Origin: Bdellovibrio bacteriovorus
GTDB lineage: Bacteria > Bdellovibrionota > Bdellovibrionia > Bdellovibrionales > Bdellovibrionaceae
Direction of reading: 5' to 3'
Assembly (NCBI RefSeq): GCF_001592735.1
Contig: NZ_LUKE01000002.1
Span: 186,001-250,000, forward strand
Length of the DNA: 64,000 nucleotides
Shown here: positions 34,952-44,018 of the stretch, piece by piece
Position numbering within the stretch: the first letter of the stretch is position 1
How the letters are laid out: the number at the start of each line of letters is the position of its first letter
Notes under the pieces: generated by a model
Databases searched by the model: none
What the model was told of the DNA's origin: nothing
The model's input: the letters and a program-made list of their open reading frames with translations, nothing else
Position numbers and translations under genes: made by a program

Positions 34952-35836
34952 TTAACAAGGAATTAACTGCGGCAAAACACTCGCTGGCGGAGTCGTGCTC
35001 CACAGCGACAGAACATACCCGCCGCCGCCAGAACCGGTGGGCTTTACCGCGGCAGCGCCTTGATCTTTTAGCCACTGGATGTGTTTGGCGGGCTCGCCTT
35101 CGTTTAAGTTCCATTCTTCAAAACAAGAGGCAGCAAGTTCAATAGCTTTTACTAATTGTCCAAAGCCTTCTTTTTCATTCGTATGTAAAGCACGATCGGC
35201 GATTTGTACGGCTTCGGCCATGCGGGCGTCGATCTTTTGCCCCTTTTCGGGGTTAGCAGCTAATAAGCCTTTTACTTTATTTACGGCATCTAAGGTGACG
35301 CCGCGTTTTCCGGAATAAGAAATATACCACTTCGGTTGCCATGAGGGATTGATCGGCGTTCTTTCGCCACTACGAGTGAACTTAATGCCCTGGCCTGAAA
35401 GGGCGACAGCAATATCCACCCCACTGCTTTCACCGTGAAAGATATTTTCTAATTGGCGCGAGAACTCATAAAATTCGGATTCTGCCACATAACCTAAAAA
35501 CCCCAGCCAGCGCACCAAGGCCACACAAAGTGCGGCGGACGCCCCCATCCCCGCGCCCACAGGCAGTGAGGATTCCAAAGTCAACTGGCCCTTTAAGGAC
35601 GCTTTATCAACGCCTTTCATTTCACAGGCTTTATCCAAAACGGTCCATACCAGAAGTTTTAACTCCACACCGTGATCACCGTTTAATTGCACATCAAGAT
35701 TTGTGTTCGTTTGATTGTATGTCAGATTTAAAGAACGATTTAAGATTGGCACAACGAGCGCGGGCGACCCACGCAAAACCGCGTGTTCGCCCAACAAGAT
35801 GCATTTACCAAAAGCCTGACATTCAAAAGTGGCCAC
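34952..35836 (-). CDS. mvk: Mevalonate kinase (GHMP family)
   Basis: 294 residues, GTG start overlapping the mvaD stop by one base. GHMP motifs: FGKCILLGEHAVLRGSPAL (motif 1), LPVGAGMGASAALCVALV (ATP loop, motif 2) and KPTGSGGGGYVLSL (motif 3). It phosphorylates mevalonate to mevalonate-5-phosphate with ATP. Length is a little short of the usual 300-330. Last gene of the operon fni-mvaA-pmk-mvaD-mvk, in which every other gene of the lower mevalonate pathway is also present. Confidence 0.9.
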   Translation of the reverse strand: MATFECQAFGKCILLGEHAVLRGSPALVVPILNRSLNLTYNQTNTNLDVQLNGDHGVELKLLVWTVLDKACEMKGVDKASLKGQLTLESSLPVGAGMGASAALCVALVRWLGFLGYVAESEFYEFSRQLENIFHGESSGVDIAVALSGQGIKFTRSGERTPINPSWQPKWYISYSGKRGVTLDAVNKVKGLLAANPEKGQKIDARMAEAVQIADRALHTNEKEGFGQLVKAIELAASCFEEWNLNEGEPAKHIQWLKDQGAAAVKPTGSGGGGYVLSLWSTTPPASVLPQLIPC

Positions 35837-36816
35837 TAGTGCACGCCCGCTTTCACGCCTTCAAAAGCCAAAGTTTTATATTCCTTGCTAAAAAGATCGC
35901 GGTACATTTCAAAAGATTTTTTCTGATCATTACGGAAAAGCATATGCACATTGGCGCCGGCATCCATGGTTACTAACGGCCCGTCTTGCCATTTTTTCCA
36001 CAAGGCTTCGCAGTCTGCTAAAACTTTCTTAGAGGCGTCGGTCATATAACTAAATGCCGGCTGACTTGTTTCAAAAAGACGGTGCATGTCAATAAACTCA
36101 TCCCACACAATTTGGCGAGCCATGTGCCAGTCATCAAAACACAAAGATTGAATCAGATCTCGTAAGCGCATTTCCGCACGTTCCACCCGACCGTCAAATC
36201 TTGGACTGGTGGTCACCAGTTTATGAGCTTCGGAACTTGAAACTTCTTTTTTTGACGCCTCAACCACGACGACAATGTGGTGCATATCTGCATGAGGGAT
36301 ATTCATCGGTTGCGCGTACTCTTCTTGCCACAATGACCAGGGGCTAAATAAGGAACGACAGGAAGAGCCCGATCCTTGACGAGAAAGCTCTGACAAAACA
36401 CGCTTATCTGTTCCCCACCCATGAGGTTTGATTTGTTGAAACATTTCTGCCGCCGCCAAAGTCAAAGCCGCAAAACTGGAAGCCGAACTGGCAAGACCGC
36501 AGTCCGAAGGAAAATTGTTTCCGGATTCAATCAAGAAACTGCCGGTGACTTCCCATTTTGATTTCAAATTTTGGAAATGTTTTAAAAAGCGTTGCTGTCC
36601 TTTTTCAGACAGTTCTAATTTTTCTAAATCTTCGCGCACCAAGGGCTTCCACTGATCCGCGGGACCCTCGATAGGTGTCACGCGCACAAAGGTTCTTAAA
36701 TTTTCTAAGGTATAAGACAAAGAGGCGTTTGTGGGTTTATTGCCACTGTTTTCAATCTTTCCCATGTATTTGATAAGCGCGATATTTGACGGGGCAGAGA
36801 CTAAAACAGGTTTCAT
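35836..36816 (-). CDS. mvaD: Diphosphomevalonate decarboxylase
   Basis: 326 residues. APSNIALIKYMGK at the start and the ATP loop SDCGLASSASSFAALTLAA are the family signature. SGSSCRSLFSPWSLW and the C-terminal TMDAGANVHMLF (normally TxDAGPNV) hold the residues that bind and decarboxylate the diphosphate. Product is isopentenyl diphosphate. GHMP superfamily. Overlaps pmk by four bases and mvk by one, so translation is coupled across the three kinases. Confidence 0.93.
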   Translation of the reverse strand: MKPVLVSAPSNIALIKYMGKIENSGNKPTNASLSYTLENLRTFVRVTPIEGPADQWKPLVREDLEKLELSEKGQQRFLKHFQNLKSKWEVTGSFLIESGNNFPSDCGLASSASSFAALTLAAAEMFQQIKPHGWGTDKRVLSELSRQGSGSSCRSLFSPWSLWQEEYAQPMNIPHADMHHIVVVVEASKKEVSSSEAHKLVTTSPRFDGRVERAEMRLRDLIQSLCFDDWHMARQIVWDEFIDMHRLFETSQPAFSYMTDASKKVLADCEALWKKWQDGPLVTMDAGANVHMLFRNDQKKSFEMYRDLFSKEYKTLAFEGVKAGVH

Positions 36817-37712
36817 AGGTTTCCTCGAACTTGCAGACCAGCGGCGATATCTTTATTTGAAGCAAGCATTTTCAGGCCATTAATTTCACAGTACTGCTTC
36901 ACACCCTGGCTAAAATCTTTTTTGGTAATAACTAACACAACATCCGCCCCCAAAGCGCCGCAACCTTTGGCCGCGCGCACCCCGGGAATGCTTTGTAAAT
37001 CACTTAATAAGTTTAAAGTCGGTTCACAGGTAAAATTTAAATCTTTTAGCGCTTTTGCATAAGACTTAATCCCATCAATGAACTGATTTTCATTGGCGGA
37101 ATCAAATGACTCTTTGATTTTACTAAAAGCGAATTCCAAATTTGCGGTGTCGAATTTCTTAAGCATTCTCAAATGCTCATGGGTCGCCACCTTATTGCCC
37201 GTGTGAATCAAATAAAAATCTAAGCCCGTGAACGGCCAGCTTTTGACATTAATCAACCCCTGACGCTTTTCAAAAAACGTCAAAGACCCTTTCAGCTGCC
37301 CAACGACATCCGCCCCGCTAGGGCGCAATCCTTGCCCATTCCAAGCGACTTGATAGTACTCTTCAAGGATGTGCTTAAAGTCCAAGATTTTTTCCATATC
37401 TTGCTGAGCAGCCTCTTTATAAAGCCATAAAGCATACACCGACAAAAACTGCGCCGTCGATGCACCGAAGCCGCCAATCCCCTTATGAGGATCTTGAAAA
37501 GCGATATCCAGCTTTGCAAAATAATCGGTGTGCTTGCGGATAAACAAACCCGCCGGAGAATTTTGATGAAGTCCTTCAACTTCCCCCTTGCCCGGTTTTG
37601 CGGTCAGCTCAAAACAAGGTTGCGACAAGAATAATAGCGCCGGTCCCTCGTTTAAGGCTAAGTACTCACCCGCTAAAAATGTTTTTCCAGGGACAGCAAA
37701 GACCAGTGACAC
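36813..37712 (-). CDS. Phosphomevalonate kinase (GHMP family)
   Basis: 299 residues. Motif 1 AVPGKTFLAGEYLALNEGPALL, ATP loop IGGFGASTAQFLSVYALW and C-terminal GCGALGADVVLVITK place it in the GHMP kinases. Its place between mvaA and mvaD, and the lack of any other candidate, make it the phosphomevalonate kinase (Mvk-p to diphosphomevalonate). The chain is shorter than Gram-positive MvaK2 (about 360), and the sequence is divergent, so the substrate is inferred from context. Overlaps mvaD by four bases. Confidence 0.82.
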   Translation of the reverse strand: MSLVFAVPGKTFLAGEYLALNEGPALLFLSQPCFELTAKPGKGEVEGLHQNSPAGLFIRKHTDYFAKLDIAFQDPHKGIGGFGASTAQFLSVYALWLYKEAAQQDMEKILDFKHILEEYYQVAWNGQGLRPSGADVVGQLKGSLTFFEKRQGLINVKSWPFTGLDFYLIHTGNKVATHEHLRMLKKFDTANLEFAFSKIKESFDSANENQFIDGIKSYAKALKDLNFTCEPTLNLLSDLQSIPGVRAAKGCGALGADVVLVITKKDFSQGVKQYCEINGLKMLASNKDIAAGLQVRGNL

Positions 37713-37723
37713 GACCGGTCCCT

Positions 37724-39034
37724 TTACTGAGGATGAGAAGACGCGCGCGTTGCAGAGTCGCGAAGCTCTTTAAGCACGTCAATCGCGTTGCTTAAAGAAA
37801 TGCGCTTACGAACGGCTAAGATTTCTTCTAATTTCTTTTGCACCATGGGGATTTCACGTTCTTCAGCGCCCGCACCTAAAGCTAAATTCTTAGTGTGCAG
37901 TTTCATGTGGCCTTCGATAATTCCAACCGTCGTTAAGGCTTTTAAAGCTCCAAGGTTTTGTACCAAACCCACCGCGGCAATCACGCGTGAAAGTTCATTT
38001 GCCGACTTAGTGCCTAACATTTTCATGCACATCATGGCGGTCGGATGAAGAGTGGTGACACCACCCACAGTTCCAACAATCAAAGGAGCTTCAAAGACAC
38101 CTTTAAGTCCCCCCTCACCATCTCGGAACCAACGAGTGATCGAACGATATTGACCATCACGAGCCGCATAGGCGTGAATACCCGCTTCCACTGCGCGCCA
38201 GTCGTTGCCGGTCGCAATCAAGATAGGATCAATGCCGTTTAAAACACCTTTATTGTTTGTGGCCGCACGATACGGATCTTGCTGCGCAAACAAAGAGGCT
38301 TCTTCAATTTTTTCCGCCAAATCGGCATCAATAGTTTTAATGTGCACAACGGCACGCGTGATTTTTGAATCCACCAGATTTGAAAGAATGCACATCGTGA
38401 CTTTTTCAGATGTGAATTGTTCAATCGGTTCTTTTAAGAACTCACAAACCTGGTTCATGATGTTCGCACCCATCGCATCGCACGGATCCATCAATACGTG
38501 CACGACGGCCATATCTGTCCCGTCACCGCGAGGAACTCGGCGCACTTGAATGTCTTTAACCCCACCACCGCGACGAACAAGGCCAAAGGCCACTTCGCGA
38601 TTGGCGATTTCAATCATAAAGTTTTTTTGCGATAAAAGCTGTTTTTCAAATTTCGCGAAGTCTTTAACCTTCGCGCATTGAATTTGGCCGATGATATCAC
38701 TGCCCACCACTTCCGTGGTAATGCTGCCGGTTTCACGAATCCATTTCGCCGATTTACAAACCGCCGCCACGATCGAAGTTTCTTCCACCGCCATCGGGAT
38801 CACAAAGTCTTTGCCATCAATATTGAAATTGGTTGCTACGCCCAACGGCAGCTGAAAATAACCGATCACATTTTCGATAAATTTTTCACCCAAAGTGGTG
38901 TCTTTAAGACCGCCACGCGAAAGATAGTCGGCTTCAGAAGAAGTTAAAGCACCGACTTCTTGCAGAGCTTGCAAACGCTCTTCTTTTGAAAGTTTTGAAA
39001 ATCCTTTGAAGATGCCTTGAAGTTCTTTATTCAT
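37724..39034 (-). CDS. mvaA: HMG-CoA reductase, class II (degradative-type)
   Basis: 436 residues, the usual size of class II bacterial reductases. It has the CoA/NAD-site features: the N-terminal helical domain to about 80, the ENVIGYFQLPLGVATNF stretch, DPCDAMGANIMN (the DAMGxN motif), and VGTVGGVTTLHPTAMM. It reduces HMG-CoA to mevalonate; class II enzymes usually prefer NADH or NADPH in operon-bound biosynthetic sets. Overlaps fni by four bases and ends 11 bp before pmk. HMG-CoA synthase and acetoacetyl-CoA thiolase are not in the window. Confidence 0.93.
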   Translation of the reverse strand: MNKELQGIFKGFSKLSKEERLQALQEVGALTSSEADYLSRGGLKDTTLGEKFIENVIGYFQLPLGVATNFNIDGKDFVIPMAVEETSIVAAVCKSAKWIRETGSITTEVVGSDIIGQIQCAKVKDFAKFEKQLLSQKNFMIEIANREVAFGLVRRGGGVKDIQVRRVPRGDGTDMAVVHVLMDPCDAMGANIMNQVCEFLKEPIEQFTSEKVTMCILSNLVDSKITRAVVHIKTIDADLAEKIEEASLFAQQDPYRAATNNKGVLNGIDPILIATGNDWRAVEAGIHAYAARDGQYRSITRWFRDGEGGLKGVFEAPLIVGTVGGVTTLHPTAMMCMKMLGTKSANELSRVIAAVGLVQNLGALKALTTVGIIEGHMKLHTKNLALGAGAEEREIPMVQKKLEEILAVRKRISLSNAIDVLKELRDSATRASSHPQ

Positions 39035-40104
39035 GATAGGACCTTCCCGCGTGAAAGTTCAGCCAGATTTTTCGAACCAGTACAGAACAGCGCTATCTTA
39101 AGCTCAAGTTCCAACTTTTGCAAAAGCTCTTCCAGAGCGCGATCGCCTTTTAAAGCCGCTTCCAAGAAGGGTTTTGCTAATCCTACTTTAACTGCGCCTA
39201 GAGCAATTAGTTTAGCGGCATCCAAACCATTTCTAACGCCTCCAGAAGCCCATACTTCATATGAAACGCGAGCTTCTTTGGCATTTAGCATCGCTTGAGT
39301 CGTGCTAACACCCCAGTTTGCAAAAGTTTGTCCGACTTTGTGAAGCACTTGATCTTCTTCAGATCGGTAAGCTTCAACTCGTCCCCAGTGAGTACCACCT
39401 TTGCCACTGACATCGACAGCAAAAACGCCAGTGCTATCCAAACGTTTCAATGTTTCGACTGAAAAGCCACAGCCTACTTCTTTGACGATCACCGGAACCC
39501 CGATGATGCGTACCAGATTTTCTATGGCTTCTAAGCTATTTTTAAAATCCGTGGTGCCTTCCGGCTGTAAGGCTTCTTGCAACGGATTGACGTGAACAAA
39601 CAGTCCCAGCGCTTCGGTGGAGTCCACCAAACGACGAACCGAATCAATAGGTGATTTAATTAATTGCGCAATCCCGATATTGCCAATCAGGCGCGCCTTA
39701 GGGGCTTGTTTACGAACACGACTCCACTCTTCCGCGGCAGAGGTGTCGACCAGCTCGCGACGTTGAGACCCAACCCCCATAAGAATTTGACGGCTGTCGC
39801 TTAAGCGCGCCAAAGCTTCATTGATCTGGTGCCCGTTTTCATGGCCCGCAGTCATTGACGAAATAAAGATGGGAGAAGAAAGAGAAACAGATGTCTTATT
39901 AAAAACAAAAGAGGTCGAAATATCGACCTCTTTAAAATTCAAGTTAGGCAAAGCCTCATGAATCAATTCGACCGAGTCTAGTCCGTTTTGTCCCAAAGTT
40001 TGTGATCTTGGATCCAGCGCGATCCTAATATGATCACGCTTTCTTTGTTCAAATAACCTTGTTTGCACTCCGACTTCGTCGGAGTAAGGACCAGACTCTT
40101 TCAT
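39031..40104 (-). CDS. fni: Isopentenyl-diphosphate delta-isomerase, type 2 (FMN)
   Basis: 357 residues of the type 2 IDI fold: DSVELIHEALPNLNFKEVDI, IFISSMTAGHENGHQINEAL (FMN site), GNIGIAQL, PVIVKEVGCGFSVETL and GVRNGLDAAKLIALGA. It interconverts IPP and DMAPP with FMN and NADPH. The start is 16 bp after rplT and the gene overlaps mvaA by four bases, so the mevalonate genes are probably on the rpmI-rplT transcript. First gene of the mevalonate unit. Confidence 0.93.
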   Translation of the reverse strand: MKESGPYSDEVGVQTRLFEQRKRDHIRIALDPRSQTLGQNGLDSVELIHEALPNLNFKEVDISTSFVFNKTSVSLSSPIFISSMTAGHENGHQINEALARLSDSRQILMGVGSQRRELVDTSAAEEWSRVRKQAPKARLIGNIGIAQLIKSPIDSVRRLVDSTEALGLFVHVNPLQEALQPEGTTDFKNSLEAIENLVRIIGVPVIVKEVGCGFSVETLKRLDSTGVFAVDVSGKGGTHWGRVEAYRSEEDQVLHKVGQTFANWGVSTTQAMLNAKEARVSYEVWASGGVRNGLDAAKLIALGAVKVGLAKPFLEAALKGDRALEELLQKLELELKIALFCTGSKNLAELSRGKVLS

Positions 40105-40120
40105 CTGATGAGCCTTATGC

Positions 40121-40468
40121 TTACGCTAGAGCGTGTTTGCAAAGAGCTGCGAATGCTGCTGCATCATTAACTGCAAGGTCCGCCATGATCTTACGATCAA
40201 CTTGGATCCCCGCTTTAATCAAGCCACCGATCAAACGAGAATATGTAGTTCCGTTCAAACGAGCTGCTGCATTGATACGTTGATTCCACAAAGTGCGGAA
40301 AGTACGTTTTTTAACTTTACGGTCACGGTAGGCGAAAGCCATACCACGGTCATTTTTCTCTACCGCGTGGATGTACGCGCGAGAACCTGCTGAATAGTAA
40401 CCTTTTGCTCTTTTAAGAACTTTTTTGTGACGAGCACGATTTGTTTTACCACTTTTTACACGAGCCAT
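40121..40468 (-). CDS. rplT: 50S ribosomal protein L20
   Basis: 115 residues, standard length (117 in E. coli). N-terminal basic extension [20 protein letters not shown] and the folded part [20 protein letters not shown]-like region ([18 protein letters not shown]). Translated from the same message as rpmI 51 bp upstream. In other bacteria L20 represses its own operon by binding the leader; no leader pseudoknot is worked out here. The next gene is fni, not pheS, so the usual operon has been rearranged. Confidence 0.97.
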   Translation of the reverse strand: MARVKSGKTNRARHKKVLKRAKGYYSAGSRAYIHAVEKNDRGMAFAYRDRKVKKRTFRTLWNQRINAAARLNGTTYSRLIGGLIKAGIQVDRKIMADLAVNDAAAFAALCKHALA

Positions 40469-40519
40469 TTTCGATACCTCTAAATATTTACGAGAAAGAC
40501 GTTATTTTTAAAATTGAAA

Positions 40520-40711
40520 TTAGAATACTAAGCAACGACGAACTTGAAGCATGTTTGCATCTTCAACGTATGATGTTTTGCCTAGTTGTCTTTTCGTTTT
40601 AGAGCTCATGTGAGAGTTCAAGTGACGCATGCGAGTGCTTTTCTTTTTCACTTTACCGCTCGCAGTAAGTTTCATGCGTTTTTTGGCGCCTGAATGAGTG
40701 CGCATTTTCAT
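40520..40711 (-). CDS. rpmI: 50S ribosomal protein L35
   Basis: 63 residues from the ATG at 40711 (MKMRTHSGAKKRMKLTASGK), a normal L35 size; an upstream ATG would add 12 unlike residues. Strongly basic, with the C-terminal DANMLQVRRCLVF. In most bacteria infC lies directly upstream; here infC is 21 kb away, and the 150 bp upstream of rpmI are a separate promoter region. Confidence 0.95.
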   Translation of the reverse strand: MKMRTHSGAKKRMKLTASGKVKKKSTRMRHLNSHMSSKTKRQLGKTSYVEDANMLQVRRCLVF

Positions 40712-40894
40712 ATTAAATACCTTCCACCAATAAGGCGTCGGCTCCACTCTTGGATCCGCTCTTAACCATTGCCTTTGTCAGTCGTTTGTACGGACTCATG
40801 GTTTTAGGTGCAAGCGGGGTCAAAATCAAGCTTTTTTAAGGGTTTAGATCTTTCCCGGTAGACTCTTCCAAACGATTATATAAGACTTGGGCTG

Positions 40895-41935
40895 ATGAAA
40901 CACGAAATCACCCCCGAAATTTTAGAAAATTTCCGCGCCTACGACATGAATCACTTTAAAATCCAAACCCTGGTGCTGGAAAGTGAGGTTCTAAAACACA
41001 ACCCACTTTGCGACCCGTCGCGTCGATACAATCCGGTCTTAGTACCCAAGGTGACGGGCCCCTGGCCGGTGGTGGTGGTCTTAGCCGGATTTTCCTCAAA
41101 CGCCCCTTTTTATCTGAACGGTAAATTTAACGAAGCCAATGCGGTTCAAGTGATTGATCAAGCGGTCGCTCGCGGTGAAGCCCCTGAGGCTTTGTACATT
41201 TTTGTGGATGCATTGACGTCTTGGGGCGGATCGCAATTTATCAATTCAGCGGCGACCGGTCGTTACGAAGACTATATTATGACGGAACTGGTCCCGGCGA
41301 TTCAGGGAAAATACGCCGTTTCCGACAAACCCGCGGACTGGTGTGTAACGGGCGGATCTAGCGGTGGCTACGGGGCCCTTTATTTGGGCAGCAAGCATCC
41401 AGAAGTTTTTGGAAAAATAGGTGCCATTGCCCCTGATTCGTTTTTTGAAGCAAGCCTTTTGCCTGACATTTATCAGGCCTTACCGCTGTGGGAAAAGTAC
41501 CAAGAGTCGGGACTCAAAGCCCTCGAAGAGCTGCGCAATGGGCGCTTGATGAAAAATAAAAACTGGCACAACCTTCTTAATGCCTTCGGGATGGCGGCTT
41601 GTTATGCGGCGAAAGGCACGCATGGAGATTTTGAATTTCCAGTCCATGCGAAAACGGGAGAAAGAAATCCCGAAATCTGGCAGCGTTACCTCGAAAAAGA
41701 CCCTGTGCACTTCTTACCGCAACGAATAGGTCATTTAAAAAAGCTTTCGGGGATTTATCTGGATGTCGGCACTCGCGATAATTTTCACTTACAATATGGC
41801 GTAAGACAGATCGTCAATATCCTTAAGAAAAACTCGATAGATCACGACATCGTCGAATTTGACGGCACTCATTTTGATATTTCAGAGCGCCGTTTAGAAG
41901 TTTGGAAATGGCTAGTAAGTATATGGCGCAATTAA
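40895..41935 (+). CDS. Alpha/beta hydrolase esterase
   Basis: 346 residues, no signal peptide. The nucleophile elbow is CVTGGSSGGYGALYLGSKHP with Ser in GGSSGG; the acid is likely Asp in LDVGTRDNFHL and the His in FDGTHFDIS. This is the putative-esterase (Esterase D/feruloyl-type) group, in which the 'PYVGSKHPEVFG' part is typical. Substrate unknown. Its last 24 bases overlap the end of the convergent exported protein gene. Confidence 0.82.
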   Translation: MKHEITPEILENFRAYDMNHFKIQTLVLESEVLKHNPLCDPSRRYNPVLVPKVTGPWPVVVVLAGFSSNAPFYLNGKFNEANAVQVIDQAVARGEAPEALYIFVDALTSWGGSQFINSAATGRYEDYIMTELVPAIQGKYAVSDKPADWCVTGGSSGGYGALYLGSKHPEVFGKIGAIAPDSFFEASLLPDIYQALPLWEKYQESGLKALEELRNGRLMKNKNWHNLLNAFGMAACYAAKGTHGDFEFPVHAKTGERNPEIWQRYLEKDPVHFLPQRIGHLKKLSGIYLDVGTRDNFHLQYGVRQIVNILKKNSIDHDIVEFDGTHFDISERRLEVWKWLVSIWRN

Positions 41936-42670
41936 GGGGCGCTGTAACTGCGACGTCTTAACGATTTTACGAATGCCACGCTGTATAAGCACCACGCGAC
42001 CGTCCCGGTTGATTTCAACAAGCTTTCCGCGGTTACGCATATAAATGACGACATCACCAATGCAAAACCCGTTCACGCAGTTGCCCTGGCGAACGGCGGT
42101 CGGCTGCGCTTGTACGGAGCGATCCATTTCATAACTTGACGTGGCGGAGGCATTTACCTCGACCGGCGCTTTCCATAAAGTCAGTTTCGGCAAAACATTT
42201 TCACTGACCGCGGTGACGATAATCTCGGCATCATCAGAAAAAGCTTCGCCCAGCAATTGAACTTCTTTGATGTTTTCATTCAAACTGAAGTTTTCCGAAC
42301 TATAAAGTGTCGACGCTTCTAAAACACCGGTGGCACGATATTTTGAGATCTCGATGCGGTTTCCGGATTCAGTCACGAGCCACGCTTCACGCACACGCGC
42401 TTTTCCAAACGCCATCCTTAGATCCATTTTTTGCAAGCGCGCCACAGGCTCTAAAAGCACGCGGTATTGGGTGCCCTCTTCTTTGCGTGACATTCGTCCC
42501 AAACGTAAAGACCCCGCATACTGAACGTCGGACATATCAAACGGAAGGACTTGCGCTGGAGTGATGGAAGCTCCACCCCCTGGTTCTGGCAAATCATAAA
42601 CTTGCGCATAAGCCCAGCCTTGAGTCAGACTGATCGCGACAAGACTGCTGATAATAACGGATGTTTTCAT
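41912..42670 (-). CDS. Exported protein of unknown function, beta-rich
   Basis: 252 residues with a signal peptide MKTSVIISSLVAISLTQGWAYA. The mature part has strands with Tyr, Arg and Leu (YAGSLRLGRMSRKEEGTQY, AWLVTESGNRIEISKYRAT), two nearby Cys (GNCVNGFCIGDVVIY) that may form a disulfide, and a basic end with a 'GKLVEINRDGRVVLIQRGI' repeat-like stretch. It may be a periplasmic beta-sandwich. Not a recognised family. Converges on the esterase with a 24-base overlap of the 3' ends. Confidence 0.65.
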   Translation of the reverse strand: MKTSVIISSLVAISLTQGWAYAQVYDLPEPGGGASITPAQVLPFDMSDVQYAGSLRLGRMSRKEEGTQYRVLLEPVARLQKMDLRMAFGKARVREAWLVTESGNRIEISKYRATGVLEASTLYSSENFSLNENIKEVQLLGEAFSDDAEIIVTAVSENVLPKLTLWKAPVEVNASATSSYEMDRSVQAQPTAVRQGNCVNGFCIGDVVIYMRNRGKLVEINRDGRVVLIQRGIRKIVKTSQLQRPLIAPYTY

Positions 42671-42769
42671 GCCTGTATTAGTACCGCTAAAGCTAAGAAT
42701 GAATCCATAAAGGAATCTCTCATCCGAAGATTTTTCTTAACTGTCAAAACTTTGAACGAATTCAAATTT

Positions 42770-42794
42770 AAAGGCCACGCATTGCGTGGCCTTT
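42770..42794. terminator. Strong terminator hairpin
   Basis: Perfect 11-bp stem AAAGGCCACGC / GCGTGGCCTTT with a three-base loop, 10 bases past the stop of the minus-strand gene at 42805, which runs into it. The minus strand then reads AAATTTGAATT, with few T. It probably ends that transcript. Confidence 0.75.
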
Positions 42795-42804
42795 AAAGTC
42801 TTTC

Positions 42805-42996
42805 CTAAGCTTTACTGCTTTTGCTCGAGGAAGAAGAGGATGACGGGTTTTTCTCCACACTCACCTCTTCTGATTGCGAGTCGTGTTTAGGATTGAGCTG
42901 ATGATTGTGCGCCTGCTGACGTTGCGCCTTTAGATCACCGGCATAGCGTTTACTTGTTTGGCTGAATCCTTTGTTTTTATTATGGCCTGAAGACAT
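42805..42996 (-). CDS. 63-residue hydrophilic Ser-rich protein
   Basis: 63 residues, very hydrophilic and basic in the first two thirds (KNKGFSQTSKRYAGDLKAQR), with a tail of Ser and Lys (SSSSSSSKSSKA). There is no hydrophobic core, so it is probably disordered, perhaps a nucleic-acid or envelope-associated protein. It has GGAGG upstream of the ATG and a strong terminator after it, so transcription is likely. Function unknown. Confidence 0.6.
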   Translation of the reverse strand: MSSGHNKNKGFSQTSKRYAGDLKAQRQQAHNHQLNPKHDSQSEEVSVEKNPSSSSSSSKSSKA

Positions 42997-43193
42997 AATT
43001 TCCTCCTTGGTTTCATGTGCCTAGCAACAAGGAGATATTTTGCAAAACAAACGCCAGTCCCAAGGCCTCACCTATTACAGCTCAAATGATTGATTGACTG
43101 GTCCGGGGGCATTTCTCCTCTAAAAGATGCCCCAAACGCGACACGAATTATAATATATTATATCTTTCCGGGCCGATCGGGGTTACCGAACCA

Positions 43194-43221
43194 TTGACAC
43201 TTACTTAGGCGGTCCAATAAT
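43194..43221 (+). promoter_or_regulatory. Sigma-70-like promoter of the third TIGR02147 regulator
   Basis: TTGACA at 43194-43199 (perfect -35) and AATAAT at 43216-43221 (five of six -10 positions) with a 16-base spacer, 27 bases before the ATG at 43248. This short leader fits the gene start. Confidence 0.5.
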
Positions 43222-43247
43222 CCCACCAGTCATGGGGGATTAAAAAA

Positions 43248-44018
43248 ATGAAATGGCATGCGGAACTCATCGAGATCATTCGAAAGGATTTCGCGGATCG
43301 TAAAGAAAAGAATCCGCGTTTTTCCCTTCGTTCTTATGCGCAGCGCTTAGGTTTGTCTTCGGGTTCTTTATCAGACCTGCTGAACGAAAAGCGCAACTGG
43401 CAAGTCTCTAAACTTAGAGCCGCCGAAATCACCGAGAAACTTTCTTTAAGTGAAAAAGCTCGCAATAAGCTTTTACTTAAAATGGATTTACAACCGAAGT
43501 TTCAAAAAAGCGAGATCACAAAAGAAAATTACGACATGTTAACTGACTGGACGTATTATCCCATTCTGTTTTCTTTTGATCTGCCCGCCGAGCATCGCAC
43601 CCCTGAAATCATCGCCCGCAAATTAGGTGTCCCTGTACAAAAAGTTGAAAGCGTAATTGAAGACCTGATCCGACGTAAGTTCTTAATACGTAATCACTTG
43701 AACCAAGTTTGTCGTCCTGAGACCTTCTTAACCACAACGGACAGTGACCCCGAAGTCGCCCAAGCACCCCCGGGAGCCTTAGTTAGAAAACATCATGAAA
43801 TCAGTCTGGATCTAGCCAAACGCGCATTAAATGAACAGCCTTCCGAAGTCCGCGACATCACCTCGCTGACTTTTGCTGGCAATAAACAGCAGCTTTTGGC
43901 CTTACGTGAAGAAATCCGCAAGCTTTACGACAAAGCTTCGACCATCGCCACCTTAGAGCAAGAGCCCGACACGGTTTACCGACTTTCAGTTCAACTTTTC
44001 CCAGTGGAGTTCCCATGA
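43248..44018 (+). CDS. TIGR02147/DUF4423-family regulator (third copy, different subtype)
   Basis: 256 residues with the same layout as the copies at 4528 and 10791, but clearly diverged. HTH part: FSLRSYAQRLGLSSGSLSDLL with LNEKRNWQVSKL; middle wing: RTPEIIARKLGVPVQKVESV; C-terminal domain from about 175 (HHEISLDLAKRALNEQPSEV), ending DTVYRLSVQLFPVEFP. Its stop overlaps the ATG of an exported protein gene by four bases (ATGA), so that protein is translated from the same message. That direct coupling supports a working pair. Confidence 0.83.
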   Translation: MKWHAELIEIIRKDFADRKEKNPRFSLRSYAQRLGLSSGSLSDLLNEKRNWQVSKLRAAEITEKLSLSEKARNKLLLKMDLQPKFQKSEITKENYDMLTDWTYYPILFSFDLPAEHRTPEIIARKLGVPVQKVESVIEDLIRRKFLIRNHLNQVCRPETFLTTTDSDPEVAQAPPGALVRKHHEISLDLAKRALNEQPSEVRDITSLTFAGNKQQLLALREEIRKLYDKASTIATLEQEPDTVYRLSVQLFPVEFP

